From NCBI GenBank assembly GCA_022486815.1, contig JAKVJW010000017.1:1-55301 (forward strand): a stretch of DNA of 55,301 bases. The letters run 5' to 3'. The position numbers and the translations under genes were made by a program. Source of the stretch: Prevotella sp. Its GTDB lineage: Bacteria > Bacteroidota > Bacteroidia > Bacteroidales > Bacteroidaceae. Positions 36,099-44,665 of this stretch are shown here, one piece after another (positions within the stretch are counted from its first letter, which is position 1; each line of letters opens with the position of its first letter). The notes beneath the pieces were generated by a model. That model ran no database searches. It had not been told where the DNA came from and saw nothing but the letters and a program-made list of their open reading frames with translations.

Positions 36099-39000
36099 TT
36101 AGAATGTCAGATTTAAATTAAAGGTATATATAGGTTGGGTAGTACCAGCCAATTGACCACTTTCAGGGTCACTTTCATTGTAGTTTGTCCATGTAAAGAG
36201 ATTGCTGCCTTGTATACCAATAGTAGCGTATTGGATGAAAGGTAAATGCTTATTCATCCATTTTGATGGGATCCGATATTTCAGTGAGAGCATTGAGAGT
36301 TTGATATAATCGCTTTTTCCTATCGTTCTTGAATTAGGATAAAGCGCAATGTTCTCTTCTGCAGTACTTGAGGTATAAAATGGGGTCCAATAAGTTTTAT
36401 ATTCATCTCCTTGTTTGAACCACATCTTTTCAGTCTGACCATGAACGGCATTTTGATTAGCTTTATCTTTGTTACGTACATACGAATAATTAAATCGTTG
36501 AACGCCACCATGTACATAATAGAAATCCATGTCTAATTCCAAAGTCTTGTAGGTGCAACTTAAATAAAAGCTGCCTGTATATGGAGGGGTCATGTGTCCA
36601 AGAGCTACAACATCATCCTTTGTCAATACTTCTGTAGCTTGTTTCTCGCCACTTGGTGTACTGAATACAGGATAACCCGTTAACGGGTTTATTCCAAGTG
36701 ATTTTGGCCCATATAATACATCATAACTTTTTCCAACCTCGTAGTCAGGGACCAAAGCATCTTCTGTACTATAGATCTTGTCAGTATAATAGAGATTAAG
36801 TACTTTGTTTTTATTATATGCCAAATTACCGCCAATACTGAAATGCCAGTTATAAGAGTCTAAAATCTTTGCATAGACATTTATTTCAATACCTTGATTT
36901 TGAAGGACTCCGATATTTCTCATCAGTGTCGTATAACCTGTAGATGATGGGATAGGTACATCCAGAAGAGCATCTTCTGTCTTTCTGTTGTACCAACTGA
37001 GATCAAATGACAGACGATTCCAAAGGCCAAGACTTATGCCCATATCAAAATTCTTGTTTTGTTCCGGGACGAGGTCACTGTTGTATAATGACACGAATTC
37101 CAAGGGGCGTTGATTCTCATAACTTGATGTGGAATATTTAAAACTTGCAACGGTCGAAGAAACGGATACACCGTTCAAGTTGGCTGTTACGCCGTAAGAA
37201 GCTTTTAGGTTCAATAGTGTAAGTACCTTGTTTCCCTTTAGAAATCCATAGTTGCTGGGGGTCCATCCTATTCCCACGGCCCATGCGCTGTTCCATCTTT
37301 TGTCTTTTGGGAGAATAGAAGAACCATCGTGTTTATAAGTTGCATACAAATCATATAAGTTGTTATAGGTATAACCGGCAACAAGGCCGTAACCAAGTTG
37401 GGCATTTTTGTCTCTTGGAGCACTTACATAAGGCTTTCTGTTACCATTCAAGGATTGGTTGATGGCTGCTGCAGAGTTGAGCTCTCCTACGCCATAGCCT
37501 TTCATCAATTCATCATCTATGTTTGTAAGATAATAGTCCATATTGGCACCAATCGTTAAATCATGCTTCTCTGCGAAGGTATGATTATAGGTGGCCCGAA
37601 TGTTTGAAGTGATATTGCTGGTAGTATTCTTGTACTTGGAATAGATGCCTCGTTCTATTTCCGGAACGCCTTTGTGAATCTCTGAGTAGGCAGTAGAGGG
37701 AGTGAACTGATGCCCTTCGTCAAGGAGAAAATCCAATCCTGTTACGGCTGCTATATCTAAACCAATTACAGGGGTAAGAGTAAATGATGCTGTGATTCCC
37801 GCATCTTTATTGCTTGATTCGGCTTGATATTGATGCATGAGGTCTGAATAGGTCTGTCCTGGGAATGACCATAGCTCGCCAGTCTTCTGTTCATAAGGAT
37901 TCAATTGGTAAATTAGAGCAGTCGGGTCGTTGCTTGTTCCATTGGCGGTCTTGGCCTTTTCATAGTTCCCGTTTATGCTTAACATAAAATACCCTATTTT
38001 TCCTAATCTTTGATCCAGATTTAATCTCAATCCCATGCGTTGTTTATCATTGCCTTCTATTCTACCACCTTGGTAAGAATAGTTACCTGAAATATAATAA
38101 GTGGTCTGGTTGTTGCCACCTTTTACGCTTAAGTTATGACGGTGATAAAGATTGTTATGTAAAAGAGTCTTGAACCAATCAGTGTTAATACTGCGTAGTT
38201 GGTCAAGTTTGTTTTTGCCTTCTGCTATCAGATTTGTCAGATTAGGGTCATTGGCGTAGTATTTCTTGAAGTAATCTTCACTATATCTATAACCTGGGGT
38301 TTCTGGATTTTGCAGCAGTCTTTCCAATTCAAGTTTTTCGTCAGAGTCCATCATCTTGATGCCTTTTCGACCTCTGGCAGTCATACCTACATTCATGCTG
38401 TAACTTACGGTAGTTTTACCTTGGTAACCACGCTGAGAAGTAATTTCCAATACCCCGTTGGCTGCTTTTACACCATAAAGTGCACAGGCAGCAGCATCCT
38501 TTAACACCTTAATGTCTCTAATATCTTCCGGATTTAGATTATAGAAGGTTTCAGAAGAGATAACTTGCCCGTCCATTACATATAAAGGCTCATTTGTAGC
38601 ATTTCCTTTTCTTAAAGAAGAATTGCCACGAATACGAATCTTGGGATTGGTACCAAGCTCACCGGAATTGATGACTACAAGTCCGGGGACCTGACCCTGC
38701 AGAGAAAGTGCAAAGTCTATCATGGGCTTTGCATCAATTCGTTTCATGTCCATAGATTGAACTTGACCGCCAATGCCTCGGATATCAATGGCATTAATAT
38801 TGGTCTTGGCTTTTACTACAACTTCGTCTATCTGTTTGGCATCTTCTGCCATGACAATGTTTAGCTTTGCTCTATTATTAATAAGCACGGATTTGGCTGT
38901 ATATCCTATACAGGTTACAGAAAGTTTTGCATTTTGTTCCCAGTTGCCTTTGATTGCATATCTGCCATCTGCATCCGTTACTGCTCTGCAATTGGTACCT

Positions 39001-39155
39001 TCAATCCGTACACAAGCACCGATCAGGGGTTGTTGATGGTCATCTTGTATATAGCCAATTAGTGTAGTTACTGCATCTTGTGCACTGATTCTAATGGTAA
39101 ATAAAATACTTAGCAAAATGGTTATTAAATCTCTGATTAAATCTCTCTTTGACAT
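36099..39155 (-). CDS. SusC/RagA-family TonB-linked outer-membrane transporter
   Basis: This 1018-residue protein begins with a signal peptide and then a carboxypeptidase-regulatory-like domain (GYIQDDHQQPLIGACVRIEG, ~32-110). The SusC-type plug follows (VVVKAKTNI, LQGQVPGLVVI, IRIRGNSSLRKG, LYVMDGQVIS, IKVLKDAAACALYG, GVLEITSQRG) and then a long barrel ending NLNLTF. It imports a large ligand together with SusD using TonB energy. The M16 protease and ChaN-like partners, and the lack of any glycoside hydrolase, point to peptides or haem-protein fragments. It is the first gene of the operon, with a TAACTTTGC box just upstream. Confidence 0.96.
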   Translation of the reverse strand: MSKRDLIRDLITILLSILFTIRISAQDAVTTLIGYIQDDHQQPLIGACVRIEGTNCRAVTDADGRYAIKGNWEQNAKLSVTCIGYTAKSVLINNRAKLNIVMAEDAKQIDEVVVKAKTNINAIDIRGIGGQVQSMDMKRIDAKPMIDFALSLQGQVPGLVVINSGELGTNPKIRIRGNSSLRKGNATNEPLYVMDGQVISSETFYNLNPEDIRDIKVLKDAAACALYGVKAANGVLEITSQRGYQGKTTVSYSMNVGMTARGRKGIKMMDSDEKLELERLLQNPETPGYRYSEDYFKKYYANDPNLTNLIAEGKNKLDQLRSINTDWFKTLLHNNLYHRHNLSVKGGNNQTTYYISGNYSYQGGRIEGNDKQRMGLRLNLDQRLGKIGYFMLSINGNYEKAKTANGTSNDPTALIYQLNPYEQKTGELWSFPGQTYSDLMHQYQAESSNKDAGITASFTLTPVIGLDIAAVTGLDFLLDEGHQFTPSTAYSEIHKGVPEIERGIYSKYKNTTSNITSNIRATYNHTFAEKHDLTIGANMDYYLTNIDDELMKGYGVGELNSAAAINQSLNGNRKPYVSAPRDKNAQLGYGLVAGYTYNNLYDLYATYKHDGSSILPKDKRWNSAWAVGIGWTPSNYGFLKGNKVLTLLNLKASYGVTANLNGVSVSSTVASFKYSTSSYENQRPLEFVSLYNSDLVPEQNKNFDMGISLGLWNRLSFDLSWYNRKTEDALLDVPIPSSTGYTTLMRNIGVLQNQGIEINVYAKILDSYNWHFSIGGNLAYNKNKVLNLYYTDKIYSTEDALVPDYEVGKSYDVLYGPKSLGINPLTGYPVFSTPSGEKQATEVLTKDDVVALGHMTPPYTGSFYLSCTYKTLELDMDFYYVHGGVQRFNYSYVRNKDKANQNAVHGQTEKMWFKQGDEYKTYWTPFYTSSTAEENIALYPNSRTIGKSDYIKLSMLSLKYRIPSKWMNKHLPFIQYATIGIQGSNLFTWTNYNESDPESGQLAGTTQPIYTFNLNLTF

Positions 39156-39174
39156 GTCTGATGTATATTTTAGT

Positions 39175-39183
39175 GCAAAGTTA
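39175..39183 (-). promoter_or_regulatory. -7 box of the susC operon
   Basis: On the minus strand TAACTTTGC lies ~20 nt ahead of the susC start; the -33 position is not a TTTG. The rest of the divergent region 39184-39619 is AT-rich and holds a single TTCGTA half-site at 39372-39377 but no gene. Confidence 0.6.
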
Positions 39184-39619
39184 TTAAAAAAAACTGAATT
39201 TTAAACATTTTTATATATAAATCATACAGAATAACGTAAATAATTTGTTTATGTAATCAACTTAAATGAGAAATACACAAATTAAAACAATTTTTAGTGC
39301 AAAATGATAATTGATGAGTATCTCGTAAATCAGTATGTGAGTTTCTGCAAACTTTTTCATTCCGTTTTGAAGTTCGTATAATAAGAGTTTTGTAATTTTT
39401 TTTGCATATATAAACAATCTTCTTGATTTACCCCGCAAAGGTATTGAGATATGACGATATGGGCAATACTCTAAAATAATGATTTCTTAGTTGAGTATAG
39501 ATTCTGATATGTAGTTGTGTCGTGAGTTATCTTCGTTTTGAGAAGAATGTTTAGAGAGAGTTATATGGAAACCGATTCTTTCCTGACGGTCAAATGTCAG
39601 ATAGATGTCAGGTTCTTTT

Positions 39620-39651
39620 TTTGCCATTATGCTTCACTCCTTTTATCTTTG
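39620..39651 (+). promoter_or_regulatory. Promoter of the first barrel-protein gene (TTTG-N20-TATCTTTG)
   Basis: TTTG (39620-39623) and TATCTTTG (39644-39651) are exactly 20 bp apart. The predicted start is about 13 nt before the ATG at 39671, which rules out the earlier in-frame start at 39605. Confidence 0.85.
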
Positions 39652-39670
39652 CCTCAAAAAACAAACAGAG

Positions 39671-41710
39671 ATGAAAAGAATAGGTTTGATTTTATTGGTG
39701 GTTATCTTGGTATTACCCGCCGTTGCCCAGAAACAGAAAGAAATACAGTTGGACGAAGTAAAGGTGCAGGCTGCAAAAGTGGTAAACAAGGCAGATGGCA
39801 AATTGTTCCTGCCTTCGGATGCTCAAAAGCAGAGCTCTACTAATGGTTATAGTCTGCTTGGCAAATTGTCTCTTCCTGATATTCGGGTGGATGTGGTAAT
39901 GCATACGATTAAGACTTTAAATAATAAAGGTGAGGTCCAATTGCGTCTCAACGGCGCACTGGCTTCTAAAGAGGACTTGTTAGCTTTGGATCCTAAGTGC
40001 ATCAGAAATATTGATTTTATTGATAATCCTGGAGTAAGGTACGGAGAGGGGATAGCTTATGTCATCAATATCAGGACTAGCCGTGGTAATTCTGGATATA
40101 CGTTAGGTTCAGAATTGACAAATTCAGTGACGACCTGGGATGGAGACCATACTGTCTACGCCAGGCTGAACCATAAAAATTCGGAGCTGGGCCTGGTCTA
40201 TGATTTCTCATATTGGGATTTTAATGGTAATAGAAATAAGGAATATGCTGACTATCTGTTGAATGATGGTACACATTATAAGATCTCAAGGGAAGATCAG
40301 CAAACACGTAATCGTAAATTCTGTAACAACATTGAACTGAAATATAATCTGGCTGATTCTGCTTCTTATGTCTTTCAGGCAACGCTCTCAGGTGATTTTA
40401 GTCACGATCCTAGTAGTTTCAATAATCGTCGAATCATTGACGGTACCCGGAACTATGAGGTAATGGCGCTGGACAGAGGAAAAAGTTTTTCTCCTGTCCT
40501 CGATCTTTATTTATATCATCAACTGGCCAGACATCAGTCTGTAACGGCTAATATTACAGGTACCTCAATATCTACCCGTAAGCATGATTTTAATAATGAA
40601 GGGTCTGATTATGAATATCATATTGCAGGTCATACCTGGTCGCTGATGTCGGAAGCCGTTTATGAAAACCGGCTGAAACCGTTCTCTCTTTCTTTCGGTT
40701 TGCAGCATCTTGTCAAATATACCCGGAATGTCTATAGTGGTGATGTGGAATCTGTGAATTACATGCATAACAGTAACCTCTATCTTTTTGGAGAACTGAA
40801 GGGAAACATAAAAAGTATCGGTTATGTCGCAGGTCTGGGAGCCAGCGATGCACGTTATTCTCAGGGAACATACCATTATCATTTCTGGATGTTCCGGCCG
40901 AAAGCTACCTTGACTTATACTATCTTGAAACCATTAAGTTTGAGATATAGTCTTGAGGTCTACCAGCATACTTCTCTGGTTGCCATGATTAGTGATACGA
41001 AGATTCGGCAGAACTCAATGGAATGGACCGTGGGCAATCCGAATATTGAGCCTAACCGTGTAATCAAGCATCAGGTGATGCTTGCCTGTACCTTACCTCG
41101 TCTTACTTCACAACTGGATATGGAATACCGGGTAAATACAAATTGTAATATGGCCAGTTATACTCGTACGGCCGATGATCAGTTCTATTATACTCAGAAG
41201 AATCAGCATAGCATTGATCTATTCTTTATTCGGAATAGTTCCACTTATGATATTCTGCCGGAGAAGCTATCTGTTTCTGTCAATGGTGGTATTTTCCGTT
41301 TCTTTAATCATGGTGACAACTATAGACATTATCTCACAACTTATAGTTATGGCGGGAGCATTCAGGCCTATCTTGGAAAATGGACATTTACGTTTAATGC
41401 AGATAACGGTTGGAAGTTTATGGAAGGTGAAACTTTGGACCGCCAGGGATCTGCTACCTACCTTACGTGCAGTTATCATCTGGGCAATTGTGATATCTCT
41501 CTGTATTGGCAACATCCCTTTGAGAAGGATCCTGAAGTGAATTATTCAGAACTGGAGAATGAGAATATCCGGAAGAAGATGACCATGCGTGGTTCTGATT
41601 ATGGCAATGGACTTACTATCGGATTTTCCTGGAAGTTGAATAGGGGGCATAAATATCGTGATATTCAGAAAAAACTTAAGAATTCTGATACACAGACAGG
41701 GATATTATAA
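39671..41710 (+). CDS. TonB receptor-like outer-membrane beta-barrel protein
   Basis: From the ATG at 39671 the protein is 679 residues, with a clean signal peptide (MKRIGLILLVVILVLPAVAQ). A shortened plug follows: IQLDEVKVQAAKVV, KLSLPDIRVDV, LRLNGALASKEDLLAL and NPGVRYGEGIAYVINIRT. The remainder alternates barrel strands, as in the OMP_b-brl_3-type family. It lacks the N-terminal carboxypeptidase-like domain of SusC proteins. The longer in-frame start at 39605 would place the promoter inside the gene. It lies ~310 bp upstream of the blaI-blaR1 block, which encodes another barrel protein of similar type, and may belong to the same functional locus. Confidence 0.85.
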   Translation: MKRIGLILLVVILVLPAVAQKQKEIQLDEVKVQAAKVVNKADGKLFLPSDAQKQSSTNGYSLLGKLSLPDIRVDVVMHTIKTLNNKGEVQLRLNGALASKEDLLALDPKCIRNIDFIDNPGVRYGEGIAYVINIRTSRGNSGYTLGSELTNSVTTWDGDHTVYARLNHKNSELGLVYDFSYWDFNGNRNKEYADYLLNDGTHYKISREDQQTRNRKFCNNIELKYNLADSASYVFQATLSGDFSHDPSSFNNRRIIDGTRNYEVMALDRGKSFSPVLDLYLYHQLARHQSVTANITGTSISTRKHDFNNEGSDYEYHIAGHTWSLMSEAVYENRLKPFSLSFGLQHLVKYTRNVYSGDVESVNYMHNSNLYLFGELKGNIKSIGYVAGLGASDARYSQGTYHYHFWMFRPKATLTYTILKPLSLRYSLEVYQHTSLVAMISDTKIRQNSMEWTVGNPNIEPNRVIKHQVMLACTLPRLTSQLDMEYRVNTNCNMASYTRTADDQFYYTQKNQHSIDLFFIRNSSTYDILPEKLSVSVNGGIFRFFNHGDNYRHYLTTYSYGGSIQAYLGKWTFTFNADNGWKFMEGETLDRQGSATYLTCSYHLGNCDISLYWQHPFEKDPEVNYSELENENIRKKMTMRGSDYGNGLTIGFSWKLNRGHKYRDIQKKLKNSDTQTGIL

Positions 41711-41911
41711 GTAAAACTTATATAGCAATAAACTACCGTATGCTGAACATGAAGGATGGTGGTTTAAGAAATATTTTCTTTTGATGGTTGATCATCTTTC
41801 TTTGTGTAAGACCATGACTACTGGTATGGATGCTAAAATTCCTATAATAATTCTTGCCAGCTAATCATGATCTTTGATTTGATATGGATTTAGAAACGAT
41901 TGTATTTTTTC

Positions 41912-41926
41912 TACGAATAGTTCGTA
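41912..41926. promoter_or_regulatory. Distal TACGAA-N3-TTCGTA palindrome (candidate BlaI operator)
   Basis: TACGAATAGTTCGTA is a perfect 6+6 dyad with a 3-bp centre. An equivalent dyad sits 72 bp downstream at 41984-41998. The remaining 41711-42022 gap shows no gene. Confidence 0.65.
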
Positions 41927-41983
41927 AAATGTTAAAATACAGTCTGTTTTTTATATTTTAACTCTTTATAGGTCTTTCTTGTT

Positions 41984-42004
41984 ACGAAAGTTTCGTAGAT
42001 TTGC
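41984..42004 (+). promoter_or_regulatory. Proximal TACGAA-N3-TTCGTA palindrome overlapping the blaI promoter
   Basis: TACGAAAGTTTCGTA (41984-41998) is a 7+7 palindrome. Its last two bases are also the start of the -7 box TAGATTTG (41997-42004). A repressor bound here would block RNA polymerase, as BlaI/MecI do at their own promoters. Confidence 0.7.
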
Positions 42005-42022
42005 AATCATAAATATATCGCT

Positions 42023-42391
42023 ATGAAAAAGTTGACGAAACAAGAGGAAGAAGTGATGAAAGTCATTTGGAGTTTAGGTTCCTGTGGAGTGAAGGATATC
42101 GTGGATCAATTACCGGAACCACAACCTCCTTATACGACAGTCGCTTCAATTGTCAGTAACCTGAAGGACAAAAACTTTGTCGTTCAGGGCAAACAAGGTA
42201 AAGCTTATATCTATCAGCCGGCTATTACGGAGAATGATTACAAGAAGAGATTTATGAAGGGCTTTGTCCATGACTATTTTCGTAATTCCTTCAAGGATAT
42301 GGTCAGTTTCTTTGCTAAAGATGAACAGTTGACACAGCAGGACTTGCAGGACATCATCCATGAGATAGAGGATGGTGAAGATAAGAAATAA
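42023..42391 (+). CDS. BlaI/MecI/CopY-family repressor
   Basis: The 122-residue protein has the BlaI winged helix: LTKQEEEVMKVIWSLG, VKDIVDQLPEPQPPYTTVASIVSNL and a GKAYIYQPAI wing. The C-terminal dimer domain contains FFAKDEQL at ~96-103. This aligns with the NFAKNEEL segment where staphylococcal BlaI/MecI is cut by its sensor protease, so a proteolytic switch is likely. The name describes the family, not beta-lactam control: no beta-lactamase gene is nearby. The BlaR1-like protease gene follows 15 bp later, and two TACGAA-N3-TTCGTA dyads precede the gene. Confidence 0.93.
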   Translation: MKKLTKQEEEVMKVIWSLGSCGVKDIVDQLPEPQPPYTTVASIVSNLKDKNFVVQGKQGKAYIYQPAITENDYKKRFMKGFVHDYFRNSFKDMVSFFAKDEQLTQQDLQDIIHEIEDGEDKK

Positions 42392-42406
42392 CTTTTTAAA
42401 GATTGG

Positions 42407-43663
42407 ATGATGGCTATTTATATTCTGAAAACCAATGTAATGCTGATATTACTTTATGGCTTTTATCGGTTGATGATGAAGCAGGATACTTTTTTCAATT
42501 ATCGGCGCTTTATATTACTTGCCCTGATTGCGGTGAGCATCTTTGTTCCCTTTCTTGACTTGACTGGTTTGCTCCAGGGAAATACGACTGCCGAGAGCAT
42601 AGCTGGTACTTATGCCAGTTTCATAACTCCTGTTATTCCGGTGTACGCTTCTTCCGCTGCATTGACATGGAAGGATATTGTCTGTGGCGTCTATTTGTTT
42701 GGCGTAGCAATACTTGCCATTCGATTTCTCTGGCAGCTTGTCAGCATATTCTCTTTGGTTCGCCGTACTCCTTCACAGAAAATGGAAGGTACTCTCATAC
42801 ATATCCTGCCGGAAGGAGAGAGCCCTTTTTCTTTCATGCAATGGATATTTGTCAATCCTGATGCCCAGACATCTGAACAACTCCATGAGATTATGGTTCA
42901 TGAACGGACTCATGCACGTCAATGGCACTCTGTAGACATTCTCCTTTCCGAGATGTTTTGTATCTTCTGCTGGTTCAATCCTTTTAGTTGGTTGATGAAG
43001 AGGGAAATACGTCTCAATCTGGAGTATCTTGCCGATGAGTCTGTACTGGACAAGGGAACAGCGCGCAAGTCCTATCAGTACCATCTGCTCGGTCTGGCTT
43101 ATCACCCGACGAAAGATAATCTGACGAATCAATTTAATGTATTACAACTCAAAAACCGTATTAAGATGATGAATAAGCATCGTACAAATGGAAGGGGAAA
43201 GGCAAAGTATTTACTTTTTATTCCATTGATAGTGGCAATGCTGGCTGTCAGTAATATTGAATCCATAGCCAGGACAGGTAAAGATTCTGAGTTGAACCTC
43301 AACCTTCAGGAAACACATCATCAGGTGATGTCTTCGAAAGAACCGACTAAAATTTATGATTACTGTGATCGGATGCCGGTCTATCCCGGAGGTGTCAATT
43401 CCATGATGGCTTTTCTGTGCAAGAATGTAAAGTATCCGAAGGCTTGTCAGAAAGCTGGATTGCAGGGGGAAGTGTTGGTGCAGTTCGTTGTAGAGGAGGA
43501 TGGCTCTGTTTCTCATGTCAAGGTAGTCCGTCCGGTTAACAAGGCTTTTGATGCAGAAGCTTTGCGTGTAGTTAACTTGCTACCACATTGGCAGCCTGGT
43601 TATGAACATGGTAAGGCCGTGAGAGTGAAGTATGATATTCCTATCAGTTTCCGGTTGCATTGA
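42407..43663 (+). CDS. BlaR1-like M56 metalloprotease with C-terminal TonB domain
   Basis: This 418-residue inner-membrane protein has about four transmembrane helices: two near residues 5-45, one near 85-110, and one after the protease, near 265-285. The zinc motif HERTH (His165-Glu166, His169) is followed by a second acidic region (LEYLADESVL). The C-terminal ~85 residues are a TonB C-terminal domain (YPKACQKAGLQGEVLVQFVV, ALRVVNLLPHWQPG). A penicillin-binding sensor domain, as in true BlaR1, is absent; the TonB domain takes its place in the periplasm. It probably senses a state of the envelope or of TonB-dependent receptors and releases BlaI repression. It overlaps the next open frame and is co-transcribed with blaI. 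Confidence 0.93.
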   Translation: MMAIYILKTNVMLILLYGFYRLMMKQDTFFNYRRFILLALIAVSIFVPFLDLTGLLQGNTTAESIAGTYASFITPVIPVYASSAALTWKDIVCGVYLFGVAILAIRFLWQLVSIFSLVRRTPSQKMEGTLIHILPEGESPFSFMQWIFVNPDAQTSEQLHEIMVHERTHARQWHSVDILLSEMFCIFCWFNPFSWLMKREIRLNLEYLADESVLDKGTARKSYQYHLLGLAYHPTKDNLTNQFNVLQLKNRIKMMNKHRTNGRGKAKYLLFIPLIVAMLAVSNIESIARTGKDSELNLNLQETHHQVMSSKEPTKIYDYCDRMPVYPGGVNSMMAFLCKNVKYPKACQKAGLQGEVLVQFVVEEDGSVSHVKVVRPVNKAFDAEALRVVNLLPHWQPGYEHGKAVRVKYDIPISFRLH

Positions 43664-43707
43664 TTTTAAAAGGATTTGAATACCACAATACATTTGAAGA
43701 TGAATAT

Positions 43708-44658
43708 ATGGCTATGAATAGAAAGAAAATGTTCTTATTGTTGGCTGGTATCCTGCTCAGTCATTTAGGAATCAGTGCAGGAAATCGAATGAGTTTGATG
43801 GCATCCGGTGATAGTTGTGTCAGCCATTATGATTATTTTCATGCTTTGCAGTATTACCGGCAGGCACAAAAACAATTGAATGATTTTCAGATACAAACGA
43901 AAATAGCCGATTGCTATTATTGCCGCTCTGATTTCAAATCCTGTACGGATCTTTTAAAAAAGATTGATGAAGACAGTTTAAGCCATGATGCCTTTCGAGA
44001 GATCTTTTATTCTTATGGGGCAATGAAGCAATCTGGCTCACAGGTGTATTGGGGTAATCAACTCCTGTCTCGTTATCCGATGGACAGCAAGATTCTGGCA
44101 GATTTGATGCATGTCTATTCAACGGATGATGTGCTGCAACCCCAGAATGCGATAGAAGTGGGACTGAAATATTGCAAGACGGATTCGGAGAATATTGATG
44201 TCAATCGTGCTTTGGCTGAAGCTTATTTCACCAATCGGGATTTCAATTCCTCCTTGGGCCAATACCAACGGCTTCTGCAGGAAAGGGATACTACTTATTC
44301 CGGATTGTATCATATTGGGTTATGCTATCAGTACCTGGACCAGATGGATTCTGCGCGGGTATACCTTCAGGCAGCAGTGTCCCGATATCCGACTTATCCT
44401 GTGGCCTATTATATGCTTGGGGTAGTGGAAAACCGCCTTGGAGACTTCTCGGAAAGTTGTACCAGTTTGGAAAAAGCGGCTAAGTTGTATCTGCCTGATC
44501 CTACATTGATGTATATTATCTATAAGTGTCTCGGCCAGTCTTATGCGGGACAGCAAAAGAACAGTCAGGCTATTGACAGTTGGACGACTGCTTTAAAATA
44601 TCAGGATGATCCGGATTTGAGAAGTAAGATGGAGGAGTTGCAGCAATCAAACAAATGA
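43708..44658 (+). CDS. Exported TPR-repeat protein
   Basis: I start at the ATG at 43708 (316 aa), which gives MAMNRKKMFLLLAGILLS as the signal peptide. The frame opens earlier at a TTG at 43660 overlapping the blaR1 stop, but that adds 16 unlikely residues. The mature protein consists of tetratricopeptide repeats (ADCYYCRSDFKSCTDLLKKI, LAEAYFTNRDFNSSLGQYQRL, GLCYQYLDQMDSARVYLQ, MLGVVENRLGDFSESCTSLE), so it is a protein-interaction scaffold in the periplasm. It lies between the BlaR1-like protease gene and the second barrel gene (7 bp downstream) and could bridge the sensor to the outer membrane; that role is inference. Confidence 0.85.
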   Translation: MAMNRKKMFLLLAGILLSHLGISAGNRMSLMASGDSCVSHYDYFHALQYYRQAQKQLNDFQIQTKIADCYYCRSDFKSCTDLLKKIDEDSLSHDAFREIFYSYGAMKQSGSQVYWGNQLLSRYPMDSKILADLMHVYSTDDVLQPQNAIEVGLKYCKTDSENIDVNRALAEAYFTNRDFNSSLGQYQRLLQERDTTYSGLYHIGLCYQYLDQMDSARVYLQAAVSRYPTYPVAYYMLGVVENRLGDFSESCTSLEKAAKLYLPDPTLMYIIYKCLGQSYAGQQKNSQAIDSWTTALKYQDDPDLRSKMEELQQSNK

Positions 44659-44665
44659 GGATAGG

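Noticed and set aside
41741..41785. Possible Gly-Gly leader peptide (MLNMKDGG...) near the blaI locus
   Set aside because: The frame is only 14 codons with no promoter; too short to support as a bacteriocin precursor.
42023..43663. Beta-lactam resistance regulation
   Set aside because: The sensor lacks a penicillin-binding domain and no beta-lactamase or PBP gene is nearby; a TonB domain is present instead.
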